Shown here: one piece after another, positions 24,205-32,225 of the stretch | Numbering within the stretch: the stretch's first letter is position 1 | Layout: each line of letters begins with the position of its first letter | Origin: Alloprevotella sp. | Lineage (GTDB): Bacteria > Bacteroidota > Bacteroidia > Bacteroidales > Bacteroidaceae | Assembly: GCA_017478625.1 (NCBI GenBank) | Contig: JAFVDF010000010.1 | Span: 1-33,691, forward strand | Reading direction: 5' to 3' | Length of the DNA stretch: 33,691 nt | Program-made: the position numbers and the translations under genes | The notes under the pieces: generated by a model | What the model was told of the DNA's origin: nothing | What the model saw: the letters and a program-made list of their open reading frames with translations, nothing else | Databases searched by the model: none

Positions 24205-25479
24205 TTATTTGTGGATGAGGTCGTAATAGCATTTGTAGATTCTTTCGCCTACTTTTTCCCAAGTGATCTGATCTACCTCTTCCTTTCCCTCTTTTGAGAG
24301 ATAATTGAATAGGGCTTCGTTCGTACAGATTGAGTGCATCGCGTCGGCCATGGCATTTATATCCCAATAGTCTGTTTTAATGCATTTGTCCAATATTTCT
24401 GCGCAACCGCTCTGCTTACTGATTATGGACGGAACACCACACTGCATGGCCTCTAAAGGGGAGATGCCAAAAGGTTCCGATACCGAAGGCATCACATAAA
24501 CGTCACTGTCGCGAAATACCTCGTACACTTGTTTTCCTTTCATAAAGCCAGGGAAGAAAAAGCGGTCTGCAATGCCACGTCGCGCGACAAGTTCAATCAT
24601 TTCCTCCATCATGTCGCCTGATCCGGCCATACAAAATTGGATGTTCCTAGTGCGAGAGAGAACTTGAGCTGCTGCTTCGACAAAATATTCCGGACCTTTT
24701 TGCATCGTAAGGCGTCCCAAGAAGGTAACGACCTTTGTTTTGCGCTCTCGGAACGATTTTCTTTCCTTAACGATGGCTTGGATTTCTTCAGAGAGCGGAT
24801 AAACGGCGTTGTGCATCGCAATACATTTTGCCGGATTCTGATGGTAATGGTTTATTACAGTCTGCCGTGTGAGCTCACTAACGCACATTATGCAATCTGC
24901 ATGGTCCATACCGTCTTTCTCAATATTATAGACAGTGGGATTAACATTGCCTCGAGAACGATCAAAGTCGGTGGCGTGAACATGAATAACTAGAGGTTTC
25001 CCACTAACGTTCTTTGCGTGGATACCCGCGGGGTAGGTGAGCCAATCATGGGCGTGGATAATGTCATATTCCTGCTGTCGGGCGATAACACCTGCAACAA
25101 TCGAATAGTTGTTTATCTCATCATAAAGATTGTCTGGGTAACGTCCCGAGAACTGGATGCAACCGAAGCGGTCGGTAAGGCAATAGGAAAAATCGGCGTA
25201 AATGTGGTCGCGCAGACTAAAGTAAAGTTGCGGATCCATTCTTGTTTCTTTATCGGCCTTTACGTCGTCGAAATTTACATCCCGCCAGACTATAGGCGTG
25301 TCGCTCATGCTAATAATATTCATAAAGCTCTTATCCTCGTCACCTATAGGTCGAGGCAAACAGAACGTTATGTGCATATCGGGCTGAAGCGAAAGTCCCT
25401 TTGTAATACCGTAACTGGCTGTCCCAAGCCCTCCGAGAATATGAGGGGGAAACTCCCAGCCAAACATAAGTACTTTCAT
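24205..25479 (-). CDS. GT4/glycogen-synthase-like glycosyltransferase
   Basis: The 424-residue two-Rossmann-domain glycosyltransferase begins MKVLMFGWEFPPHILGGLGTASYGI, has HAHDWLTYPAGI in the N-terminal domain, and has the donor-binding GRLTMQKGPEYFVEAA and EPFGISPLEAMQCGVPSII in the C-terminal domain. The opening GWEFPPHILGGLG resembles glycogen synthases, which use a nucleotide-glucose donor. It sits 55 bases after a debranching enzyme and 46 bases before a GH57 homologue, so glycogen or a related alpha-glucan is the probable product. The donor (UDP- or ADP-glucose) cannot be told. Confidence 0.9.
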   Translation of the reverse strand: MKVLMFGWEFPPHILGGLGTASYGITKGLSLQPDMHITFCLPRPIGDEDKSFMNIISMSDTPIVWRDVNFDDVKADKETRMDPQLYFSLRDHIYADFSYCLTDRFGCIQFSGRYPDNLYDEINNYSIVAGVIARQQEYDIIHAHDWLTYPAGIHAKNVSGKPLVIHVHATDFDRSRGNVNPTVYNIEKDGMDHADCIMCVSELTRQTVINHYHQNPAKCIAMHNAVYPLSEEIQAIVKERKSFRERKTKVVTFLGRLTMQKGPEYFVEAAAQVLSRTRNIQFCMAGSGDMMEEMIELVARRGIADRFFFPGFMKGKQVYEVFRDSDVYVMPSVSEPFGISPLEAMQCGVPSIISKQSGCAEILDKCIKTDYWDINAMADAMHSICTNEALFNYLSKEGKEEVDQITWEKVGERIYKCYYDLIHK

Positions 25480-25534
25480 AGGAGATTGTATTTTAGATTT
25501 TGGTCAACAGGTTATAGTGTCAGATGAGAGCTGG

Positions 25535-27511
25535 TTATGCTTGTTCGTCCTCATCTTGATGTGTAAGTTTTTCAATCATACGCAGGGCTGTCAAAATACC
25601 GGCTACATTCATAGCATAGGATATTGCGCCTCGACCACTGAAGCGTGGATTTCCGTCAAAGAGCTCTGGGATGGTTCCAATACAATGGTAATAGAGTTCT
25701 TCCTCAAATCCGATGAGCTGACGTTCAATGTAATTGACGCCACTCATTTTGTACACTTTTAGATAGGCTGACAGGTAGAAGCCCGTAAGCCATGGCCAAG
25801 CTGTGCCTTGATAGTAGGCCTGATCCCGATTGTATTGTGGGCCTACATAAAGTGGATCATAGCCAACACTCTTAGGCGAAAGCGACCGAATACCCTTTGG
25901 GGTAACAAGCTCTTTGGTGCACATATCTAATACGCTCTTGCGGTCCGATTTCTCCAGCGGAGAATAATCCAGAGCTATTGCCAATAGCTGATTGGGCCTT
26001 ACGCTCCAGTCCATTATCTGTCCGTCAACGTAGTCCAATAAGTAGCCACTGTCGTTTAAGAATGTCTTACGAAAATTAACGGCTACTTTCTCTGACAATC
26101 TTTCAAAGAATGGAGTAAGCGTCTTATCCTGTTTGTTTCCACAACTATTGGCCAGCTGAATACTAAAGCGTAGGGCGTTGTACCAAAGTGCATTAAATTC
26201 TACCAGATAGCCGGAGCGAGGAACAATAGGCTTGCCATTGAGCATAGAGTTCATCCACGAAATGGAGGTATCTCTTCCGTTGCTGTAAAGTAGCCCGTTG
26301 TCGTGCAAGAAGAGGCTCGGATGTTTTCCTTCAATAATGAAATTGACAATCTTCAGGAGTAAAGCTCCGTATTTCTCATAACATTGCTTCTCAGAGGTAT
26401 ATTTAGCGTATTGCTGGATACAGTAGATTGCCCAGAGTAGTACATCGGGCTTATCCATTTCATAAATCTTCACACTGATGGGACGGCCTGCGAGGAAGTC
26501 TTCTATTGCTTTGCAAGCTGTTTCCATATAGCGCTCAAACTCTTCGATTTCTCCAATGGAAAGTGTCAAGCCAGGAAGAGCCACGAAAGAGTCGCGTGCG
26601 CGACATTTGAACCAATGGTAGCCAGCGAGTACGTAATTTTCGTTGTTTTCTTGGTACTTGAACTGGTGAGCGGCATGTATTAAGCAGTGGTAAAAACTAT
26701 TCAGCGGGAGACGCGGAGCGATCTCAGCGTCAATCATATCGGACAAATTCCGCGTTTCCACAGGAGCATTGACTGATGCGGAGAATACAATGCTTTCGCC
26801 TTTCCTTATTGGCATTTCGAAGTAGCCGGGAACGAGTAAATCCTCGCAGGAGTCGTATCCACGCTCACGTTCTTTTGGGTATTCCAAATTCATGTACCAG
26901 TTGGGCGAATAGTTGAACGTGGCTTCTGCCGTATTGAGCTGCATGAAAAGTTCCGGATAGCCTTCGTACAGACACATTTTAATGCCATTTTCAATATTCT
27001 GGAAATTTTGATTGGCAGCTCCGTTGGCGTGAGTCCACTGTCGAACGCTTCTGAAGGCTAAGAAAGGTTTCAAACGCAAGGTAGTAGGAGAGTTGGCCTC
27101 TAATAGCGTGTAGCGAATGTATAAGCGTGAGTCGAATACACCATAGGAAATTTCCTTCTTCAGATATACGCCACCAATACGGTATATCCACGTGGGCACC
27201 TTTTCCCAGTAGAATTGTGTGATATACTTATGCCCCTTGGGGCTGTAGTTGTCGCCTGCGTATTTATGAATGCCGAGGTTGAATTCTGCGCCGTGCTGTA
27301 TGACGGTTTCATCCAGCGACGAAAGGAATACATAGTTATCGTCGCCCAATTGGGGTACGGGAGCAACCAACAGACCGTGGTATTTCCGGATATTGCATCC
27401 GACAAGCGTTGTCGAGCAATATGCACCCGTCCGACTGGTTATTAGAAATTCCTTAAAGAGCGAATCTTGTAGATTCGTCATCTGGTTTTTGTCGAAATGT
27501 AAGAAATACAT
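25535..27511 (-). CDS. Glycogen debranching enzyme (amylo-alpha-1,6-glucosidase type)
   Basis: The 658-residue protein has an N-terminal domain typical of archaeal/bacterial-type debranching enzymes (FLITSRTGAYCSTTLVGCNIRKYHGLLVAPVP). Its C-terminal (alpha/alpha)6 barrel of the amylo-1,6-glucosidase type has YHWFKCRARDSFVALPGLTL, ISWMNSMLNGKPIVPRSGYLVEFNALWYNALRF and YYQGTAWPWLTGFY. It should hydrolyse alpha-1,6 branch stubs of glycogen. The frame could extend to 27580, but a -7 promoter box covers 27578-27585, so transcription cannot include that start; MYFLHFDKNQMTNLQ at 27511 matches the family N-terminus. It is the first gene of a six-gene minus-strand group. Confidence 0.93.
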   Translation of the reverse strand: MYFLHFDKNQMTNLQDSLFKEFLITSRTGAYCSTTLVGCNIRKYHGLLVAPVPQLGDDNYVFLSSLDETVIQHGAEFNLGIHKYAGDNYSPKGHKYITQFYWEKVPTWIYRIGGVYLKKEISYGVFDSRLYIRYTLLEANSPTTLRLKPFLAFRSVRQWTHANGAANQNFQNIENGIKMCLYEGYPELFMQLNTAEATFNYSPNWYMNLEYPKERERGYDSCEDLLVPGYFEMPIRKGESIVFSASVNAPVETRNLSDMIDAEIAPRLPLNSFYHCLIHAAHQFKYQENNENYVLAGYHWFKCRARDSFVALPGLTLSIGEIEEFERYMETACKAIEDFLAGRPISVKIYEMDKPDVLLWAIYCIQQYAKYTSEKQCYEKYGALLLKIVNFIIEGKHPSLFLHDNGLLYSNGRDTSISWMNSMLNGKPIVPRSGYLVEFNALWYNALRFSIQLANSCGNKQDKTLTPFFERLSEKVAVNFRKTFLNDSGYLLDYVDGQIMDWSVRPNQLLAIALDYSPLEKSDRKSVLDMCTKELVTPKGIRSLSPKSVGYDPLYVGPQYNRDQAYYQGTAWPWLTGFYLSAYLKVYKMSGVNYIERQLIGFEEELYYHCIGTIPELFDGNPRFSGRGAISYAMNVAGILTALRMIEKLTHQDEDEQA

Positions 27512-27577
27512 GTTCTTATAGTAGTGATTTATGATTTGGTTCATCAGACTTGCAAGCAGATTACCTCTTGCAAAGTC

Positions 27578-27585
27578 CAAAGATA
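27578..27585 (-). promoter_or_regulatory. Promoter -7 element of the glycogen gene group
   Basis: TATCTTTG on the minus strand matches TAnnTTTG exactly, 66 bases before the debranching-enzyme start. Confidence 0.6.
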
Positions 27586-27887
27586 CATAATTTTTGAGTT
27601 TAACGAATATTTCGCCACGAAAAATACATGGTTGTGTCTCTCACGGACGCTTTATAAAGAATCTGTTTGGGTAATTTCCGTGTATATAAATATATACTTT
27701 TTTAAAACTTTATAATATGCTGAAATTATGCACATAACGCATACTGAAAATTGAATATTTTAACGCGAATTTTTATCCGAGAATTTGATAGAAATGTCTT
27801 GGCAAATTTTCTGATCATTTATCGGATTTATGGAGTGGACGGATAGACAATCGCATTATGCTTTCGTGGGGCTTTGTAGGGTATTTC

Positions 27888-27918
27888 TTGTTTTTTAGAA
27901 AACAAGTTTATATTTTTG
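27888..27918 (+). promoter_or_regulatory. Promoter of the glucosaminidase gene
   Basis: TTG (27888-27890), a 20-base spacer and TATTTTTG (27911-27918) match the Bacteroidetes promoter exactly. The -7 box ends only 10 bases before the first possible ATG at 27929. Confidence 0.7.
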
Positions 27919-27928
27919 CCTAATAACT

Positions 27929-28867
27929 ATGGGAACAGAAAACCTTCTTCGCCAACGGTGTTCTAGCCGACTGTTTATGTATCTTATAATGGTGCTGTTG
28001 TCGGCAGGCTTTTTGTCGGCTCAAGCTCAGAACCAGTCGTATCAGAACTATATAAAAAAATACGCACCGATAGCTGTTGAGCAGATGCGGCGCTATGGCA
28101 TTCCTGCCAGTATTACGTTAGCCCAGGGGTTGCTGGAGAGTGCAGCCGGACAGAGTACTTTGGCATATACAGCCAATAATCATTTTGGCATAAAGGTAGG
28201 TATGAACTGGACTGGGCCTTATGTGCTGAAGGACGATGATTATAAGAATGAGCGATTTCGTAAATATAAAAGTGCAGAGGAGAGTTATGAAGACCATTCT
28301 CTCTTTTTGAAAAACGGGCGGCGTTATGCATCGTTGTTTTCCCTTCGAGAGACTGACTACGAGGGTTGGGCTAAAGGGTTGAAGCAGGCGGGATATGCCA
28401 CAAATCCCCATTATGCAACCCAACTCATCCGTATCATTGAGACATACAACCTCGCGCAGTACGACCAGAACCATCATAAACACCAGAAGGAATGGGAAGC
28501 AGACTCGAAAGCCTCGGTTGCAGGTTATCAGTTCGGGCAGTGTAATGGGGTAAAATACCTCCTTGCAAAAGATGGCGATACTTATCAGTCGCTGGCACGG
28601 ATATTTGGCATAAATGCCCGTAAACTCAGAAAATATAATGACGCTCCCAAGAACACCACTCTACACGCTGGCGACATTGTATATTTGAAATCTAAAAAAA
28701 CTAAGGCCTCCAAAAAGCTAGGTTATAGAACGCATGTTGTTAAATCAGGCGAGAGTCTTTATTCTATATCCCAGGCGTATGGCATTAGGATGAAAAATCT
28801 CTACAAATTAAACCAGTTGGCCCCGGACCATATCTTAAGAGTAGGAGAGAGTATCATATTGCGGTAA
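27929..28867 (+). CDS. Exported N-acetylglucosaminidase with two LysM domains
   Basis: The 312-residue peptidoglycan hydrolase has a signal peptide ending near SAQAQ, a glucosaminidase (GH73-type) domain at about residues 38-190 (IPASITLAQGLLESAAGQSTLA with the probable catalytic Glu, NNHFGIKVG, GWAKGLKQAGYATNPHYA) and two LysM domains. The first LysM is at about 207-255 (DGDTYQSLARIFGINARKL), the second at about 268-312 (SGESLYSISQAYGIRMKNL). LysM binds peptidoglycan; the enzyme cleaves glycan strands in cell-wall remodelling. The start may be the internal Met at 27977, which gives a cleaner signal peptide (MYLIMVLLSAGFLSAQA) and a more normal leader after the promoter. Confidence 0.9.
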   Translation: MGTENLLRQRCSSRLFMYLIMVLLSAGFLSAQAQNQSYQNYIKKYAPIAVEQMRRYGIPASITLAQGLLESAAGQSTLAYTANNHFGIKVGMNWTGPYVLKDDDYKNERFRKYKSAEESYEDHSLFLKNGRRYASLFSLRETDYEGWAKGLKQAGYATNPHYATQLIRIIETYNLAQYDQNHHKHQKEWEADSKASVAGYQFGQCNGVKYLLAKDGDTYQSLARIFGINARKLRKYNDAPKNTTLHAGDIVYLKSKKTKASKKLGYRTHVVKSGESLYSISQAYGIRMKNLYKLNQLAPDHILRVGESIILR

Positions 28868-28930
28868 TCCACATTCTTAAATCTTAACAAATCCTTACTC
28901 TTGGCCGAGAATCTAAAAAATAATTAAAAA

Positions 28931-28962
28931 TTGCACTTTCCAGATTAACTAAATTATATTTC
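28931..28962 (+). promoter_or_regulatory. Probable promoter of the Trp-rich protein gene
   Basis: TTG (28931-28933), a 21-base spacer and TATATTTC (28955-28962, one mismatch to TAnnTTTG) lie 52 bases before the start at 29015. Confidence 0.45.
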
Positions 28963-29014
28963 CCTCGTCAAATTCTATAAATAAGAATATTCACCATCTT
29001 AAACCTATACGAAT

Positions 29015-30163
29015 ATGAAAAAGTCAGTTTTACTCTTAGCCTTGTTGCTTTGCTACGCAGTAGGCTCTTATGCGCAAGATGATGTGTACTTCGTTCCGAA
29101 AAAGACGCAGAAGAAGGTAAGCGTGACTGAACCTACGAATACAGACTCGCGTTCTTCTTACGAAGTATTATCTTCGAATCAGGAAAATGTCGTTTATGAC
29201 AATGAAGACGATTGGTATGTAGGTCGCAATACCCGTACGGATGTTGATACCTATAATCGTCGCAGTGTAAACAATAATGAAGTGGCCCAAGTAGAGGAAG
29301 TTCCAGAAGTAGAGGACGGACAATACACGACGCGCATTATTCGTTTCCACTCCCCTGGTACGGTAGTCGTTCTGAGTCCATATTATTGGGATTTCTACGA
29401 TGACCTTTGGTACGATCCGTGGTATTCTTGGACTTGGCGTCCCTATTCTTCGTGGGCTTGGCGTACGGGTTGGTATTCAGGTTGGTATGGTGGCTGGCGA
29501 TACAGCTGGTATGATCCTTGGTACTCTTGGTCTTGGAACGCATGGGCTTATCCGCGTTGGAACCATTGGTACGGTGGCTATTATTCCCCCTATCGTCACA
29601 GTGGATTTGCCTGGGGACGTCCTGGACATGATCCAGCTCCTTACAGAGGCGGTTGGGGCGGTCGTAGAGACTATAATTATGCTTCCAACGGTGCTCGTCC
29701 GGGCACTCGTCCAGGTGCAGGTAATATGCGCCACAATAATGTAGGCAATTATGGTGGTATTGGCACACGCCCGGGCAATGGTGGCATATATAGCGGTAAT
29801 AGTCGTAATCGCTCATTCGGTAGCAGCGGAACGTACAATCGGCAAGCTCCCAACTCGAACAACGGCGCTGGTAATGTAGGTGGCGGACGTAGTCGCAATT
29901 ACAATAATGGGTCCACCAATTCGGGTACATCTTCTCGCGGACGCAGTTGGAGTGGCAGCGGTACAAGTCGTTCCAGTGGCAGTTCCAGCAGTAGGACGGG
30001 GTCCTACAATAGTAGTCGCTCCTCATCAGGAGGTGGAAGAAGTTTCGGTAGCGGTTCTGTTGGTGGAGGCAGTCGTTCTGGCGGTTATAGTAGCGGTTCA
30101 ACAAGTGGCGGAGGCCGTTCCTTTGGCGGAAGTGGCGGAGGTGGCCGTGGCGGTCGTCGATAA
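29015..30163 (+). CDS. Secreted low-complexity protein, Trp/Tyr-rich then Gly/Ser/Arg-rich
   Basis: The 382-residue protein has a signal peptide (MKKSVLLLALLLCYAVGSYAQ) and an acidic N-terminal part to about residue 110 (NVVYDNEDDWYVGRN, VEEVPEVEDGQY). A segment of about 85 residues follows that holds some 18 Trp and many Tyr (DLWYDPWYSWTWRPYSSW and similar). The last about 180 residues are Gly/Ser/Arg/Asn repeats (RSSGSSSSRTGSYNSSRSS, GGGRSFGGSGGGGRGGRR). I recognise no enzyme domain. Such composition suggests a structural or adhesive surface component. The DNA is locally repetitive, which creates long spurious open frames on both strands. The porin gene follows after 72 bases. Confidence 0.8.
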   Translation: MKKSVLLLALLLCYAVGSYAQDDVYFVPKKTQKKVSVTEPTNTDSRSSYEVLSSNQENVVYDNEDDWYVGRNTRTDVDTYNRRSVNNNEVAQVEEVPEVEDGQYTTRIIRFHSPGTVVVLSPYYWDFYDDLWYDPWYSWTWRPYSSWAWRTGWYSGWYGGWRYSWYDPWYSWSWNAWAYPRWNHWYGGYYSPYRHSGFAWGRPGHDPAPYRGGWGGRRDYNYASNGARPGTRPGAGNMRHNNVGNYGGIGTRPGNGGIYSGNSRNRSFGSSGTYNRQAPNSNNGAGNVGGGRSRNYNNGSTNSGTSSRGRSWSGSGTSRSSGSSSSRTGSYNSSRSSSGGGRSFGSGSVGGGSRSGGYSSGSTSGGGRSFGGSGGGGRGGRR

Positions 30164-30235
30164 AAAATAAGATACGATACTGCTATCAATTCATTAATAC
30201 CATTGAACTATTGGATCTAATAAGACTATTTTGCA

Positions 30236-31837
30236 ATGAAAAAGATATTTTTGACACTTTCCCTTATGTTGTCGGGCGTGGCTCTCTATGCACAGGATAT
30301 CTATAAGGCAGAAACGTTTTCTTCTGAAGATTTGAATGGTACGGCACGTTATGTGGGCATGGGCGGTGCTATGGGAGCACTGGGAGCCGACCTCTCTGTG
30401 ATGGGTTCCAACCCTGCCGGTATCGGTTTGTACCGCAAGAATGATGTGTCCCTGACAGGTAGTGTTATCGGACAGCCCACAAACGCCAAGATAGCTTCGG
30501 GCGACAAGACAAAGGGCAGTTTTGATCAAGCCGGTATTGTAGTGGTTACACAACTGCAAAGTGATGCGGTAAAGTTCTTGAACTTTGGATTCAACTACCA
30601 GAAGCGCAAGAATTTCAAGAACTTTATCGGTCTGGACAATATTGCGCTTGGTGGACTTAGCCAGTCTATGGAGGCGGCCAATCTGGCCTCTATGTATGGC
30701 CGTGACAATTATAGCAACGATTATGTTCCCATTGCAGATGTGGCTTACAATACATATATGTTTGATCCCATCTATGATGCGCAAGGAAATGTAGTAGATT
30801 GGAATCCGTCTCAAGCTCAGAGTTACGATTATCAACGCCTCTGGTCCGGAGGAATACAGCAGTACGATTTCAATATCTCTATGAATGTGCGCGATAAGAT
30901 GTATTTCGGAATCTCAGCGGCCATATATAATCTCAAATGGGAGAGTGATGTCCTCTATGGCGAACAGCTTATAGAGGCCGGTAGTGCTCAGACACATCCT
31001 TACTATATGAGCAATCACGAGTATGTTGATGGAGTTGGAGTGGACTTTAAGTTTGGCGCAATTTTCAGGCCTATTGAGGAAAGCCCGTTCCGTTTTGGAG
31101 TGGCACTGACTACTCCGACTTTCTACGACCTTTCAGGAAGTGGCTCACTCTATATGCTTTCTCCCTATCAGAATATAAGTTCCACAGGGGCCGTGCTTTC
31201 AGAGACGACGGAAGCAGGATATAACACAGGCTACGATATTCGTATCCGTACTCCATGGAAGGTAAATCTCAGCCTGGCTACTACCATTGGTACAAAGGTG
31301 GCTCTTGGAGCGGAATATGAGGCAAGATTTATGCACACGGCTAGTATTGGCTATCCAGACAATTATAACTATGATTGGGGCTTCTCATCAATATCTGCAG
31401 ACAAGGCTCTAAACAGTGAGATAGACCGCTATACCAATACGGTACATACGTTCAAGGTGGGTGCAGAGGCACAAGTCTTGCCAAACTTCTTCCTTCGCGC
31501 TGGTTACAATTATGTAAGTGCACCATTCAAAAAGGATGCAATCTTAAATTATTGGCCCGAAGAGGGAACCAACCACTTTGAGAGCGAAAGCGCCTATAAT
31601 GCCGTTGGAACTGATTTTGTTAATCTTAAAGGCATCAATCGCATTACCTGCGGACTCGGATATCGTGGAAAACACATCTATGGCGATGTCGCATTCCAAT
31701 ATCAGAATCAGAAGGCAGACTTTTATCCTTTCCATTTACCCTCTTCCGACACCAATTATCGTACGAATTCACTCAGACCTCAGACTCTGGATTTGAAACG
31801 CTATAATGTGATGTTCACATTGGGTTATCGGTTCTAA
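30236..31837 (+). CDS. FadL/OmpP1-family outer membrane protein
   Basis: The 533-residue protein has a signal peptide (MKKIFLTLSLMLSGVALYAQ). It then has the N-terminal hallmark of the FadL/OMPP1/TodX family in Bacteroidetes, TARYVGMGGAMGALGADLSVMGSNPAGIGLYRKNDVSLTGS in part. Many alternating beta strands follow, and the protein ends in aromatic GYRF as expected for insertion by the BAM machinery. These porins import hydrophobic compounds; Bacteroidales members are often labelled hemin receptor with little evidence. No TonB box is seen. It is the last gene of the plus-strand group and is followed by a good terminator. Confidence 0.87.
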   Translation: MKKIFLTLSLMLSGVALYAQDIYKAETFSSEDLNGTARYVGMGGAMGALGADLSVMGSNPAGIGLYRKNDVSLTGSVIGQPTNAKIASGDKTKGSFDQAGIVVVTQLQSDAVKFLNFGFNYQKRKNFKNFIGLDNIALGGLSQSMEAANLASMYGRDNYSNDYVPIADVAYNTYMFDPIYDAQGNVVDWNPSQAQSYDYQRLWSGGIQQYDFNISMNVRDKMYFGISAAIYNLKWESDVLYGEQLIEAGSAQTHPYYMSNHEYVDGVGVDFKFGAIFRPIEESPFRFGVALTTPTFYDLSGSGSLYMLSPYQNISSTGAVLSETTEAGYNTGYDIRIRTPWKVNLSLATTIGTKVALGAEYEARFMHTASIGYPDNYNYDWGFSSISADKALNSEIDRYTNTVHTFKVGAEAQVLPNFFLRAGYNYVSAPFKKDAILNYWPEEGTNHFESESAYNAVGTDFVNLKGINRITCGLGYRGKHIYGDVAFQYQNQKADFYPFHLPSSDTNYRTNSLRPQTLDLKRYNVMFTLGYRF

Positions 31838-31857
31838 AGAACAGATAATACATTTAG

Positions 31858-31886
31858 GGGCCAGGCAAATCTGTCTGGCCCTTTTT
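31858..31886 (+). terminator. Rho-independent terminator after the porin gene
   Basis: GGGCCAG (31858-31864) pairs with CTGGCCC (31875-31881) around a 10-base loop and is followed by a T-run, 20 bases after the stop. Confidence 0.85.
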
Positions 31887-31894
31887 ATATAAAT

Positions 31895-32041
31895 AAAATT
31901 TTATTCGTACCTTTACTCCCGCATTGTGTCCGCTGCCCATGTTGTAGTGACAAGCGGGTGGCACGAAAGGATGCTTTGCAGGACATCGCGGGTAAAGAAA
32001 GAATTGTATCGAAGATTCTGATGAGGGTCAAAACCAAATAG
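31895..32041 (+). pseudogene. Possible gene-end relic with a Cys-rich motif
   Basis: One plus-strand frame is open without any usable start and ends at the TAG at 32039-32041. It reads CVRCPCCSDKRVARKD, then ALQDIAGKERIVSKILMRVKTK. The closely spaced Cys resemble a zinc ribbon and the tail is basic, as at the end of a DNA-binding or transposase-like protein. It may be a remnant left at the edge of an accessory region, or chance. I give it low weight. Confidence 0.25.
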
Positions 32042-32223
32042 TCGGCAAAACTAATTTAAATACACGACCTCACGGGATTGGGGATACGCCTGTCATAGGC
32101 GTACCCTTTTCCTTGTATATCGTGTAAGGGCCTGTTTGCCGACGGCTCGGTTTTGAGTATGCAGGGGTAGAGAGTACGCTTTTCTTATGCCCATAAGTAG
32201 AACTTGAAATGACAGGCAAACAG
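32041..32223 (+). promoter_or_regulatory. Structured leader before the PP-loop gene, with competing stems
   Basis: Three stems can form. GTCGGCAAA (32041-32049) pairs with TTTGCCGAC (32135-32143). A terminator-like hairpin at 32081-32106 (7 bp plus 3 bp across a bulge, then TTTT) lies inside that pairing. CTGTTTGCC (32132-32140) can instead pair with GGCAAACAG (32215-32223), which ends 2 bases before the ATG. The first and last are mutually exclusive because both use TTTGCC. This would suit attenuation or translational control, but no expression evidence is available. Confidence 0.4.
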
Positions 32224-32225
32224 AA

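Larger units (their letters stand above)
27512..27928. other. Divergent AT-rich intergenic region
   Basis: This 417-base gap between the debranching enzyme and the glucosaminidase gene is AT-rich. It holds only the two divergent promoters listed separately. I see no RNA gene, repeat or convincing small gene in 27600-27880. Confidence 0.6.

Noticed and set aside
27524-27715. Plus-strand 63-residue open frame in the divergent intergenic region
   Set aside because: It overlaps the debranching-enzyme promoter region, has no promoter of its own and no recognisable content.
29337-30104. Long open frames opposite and alongside the Trp/Gly-rich gene (minus strand 29337-30104; plus strand 29400-29744 and 29880-30170)
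   Set aside because: They arise from the repetitive Gly/Ser/Trp codons. They have no signal peptide or domain, and the plus-strand frame at 29015-30163 has a signal peptide and a promoter.
30226-30233. CTATTTTG as a promoter for the porin gene
   Set aside because: It has a mismatch at the first base and lies so close to the ATG that the transcript would start at or after the start codon; read-through from the previous gene is more likely.
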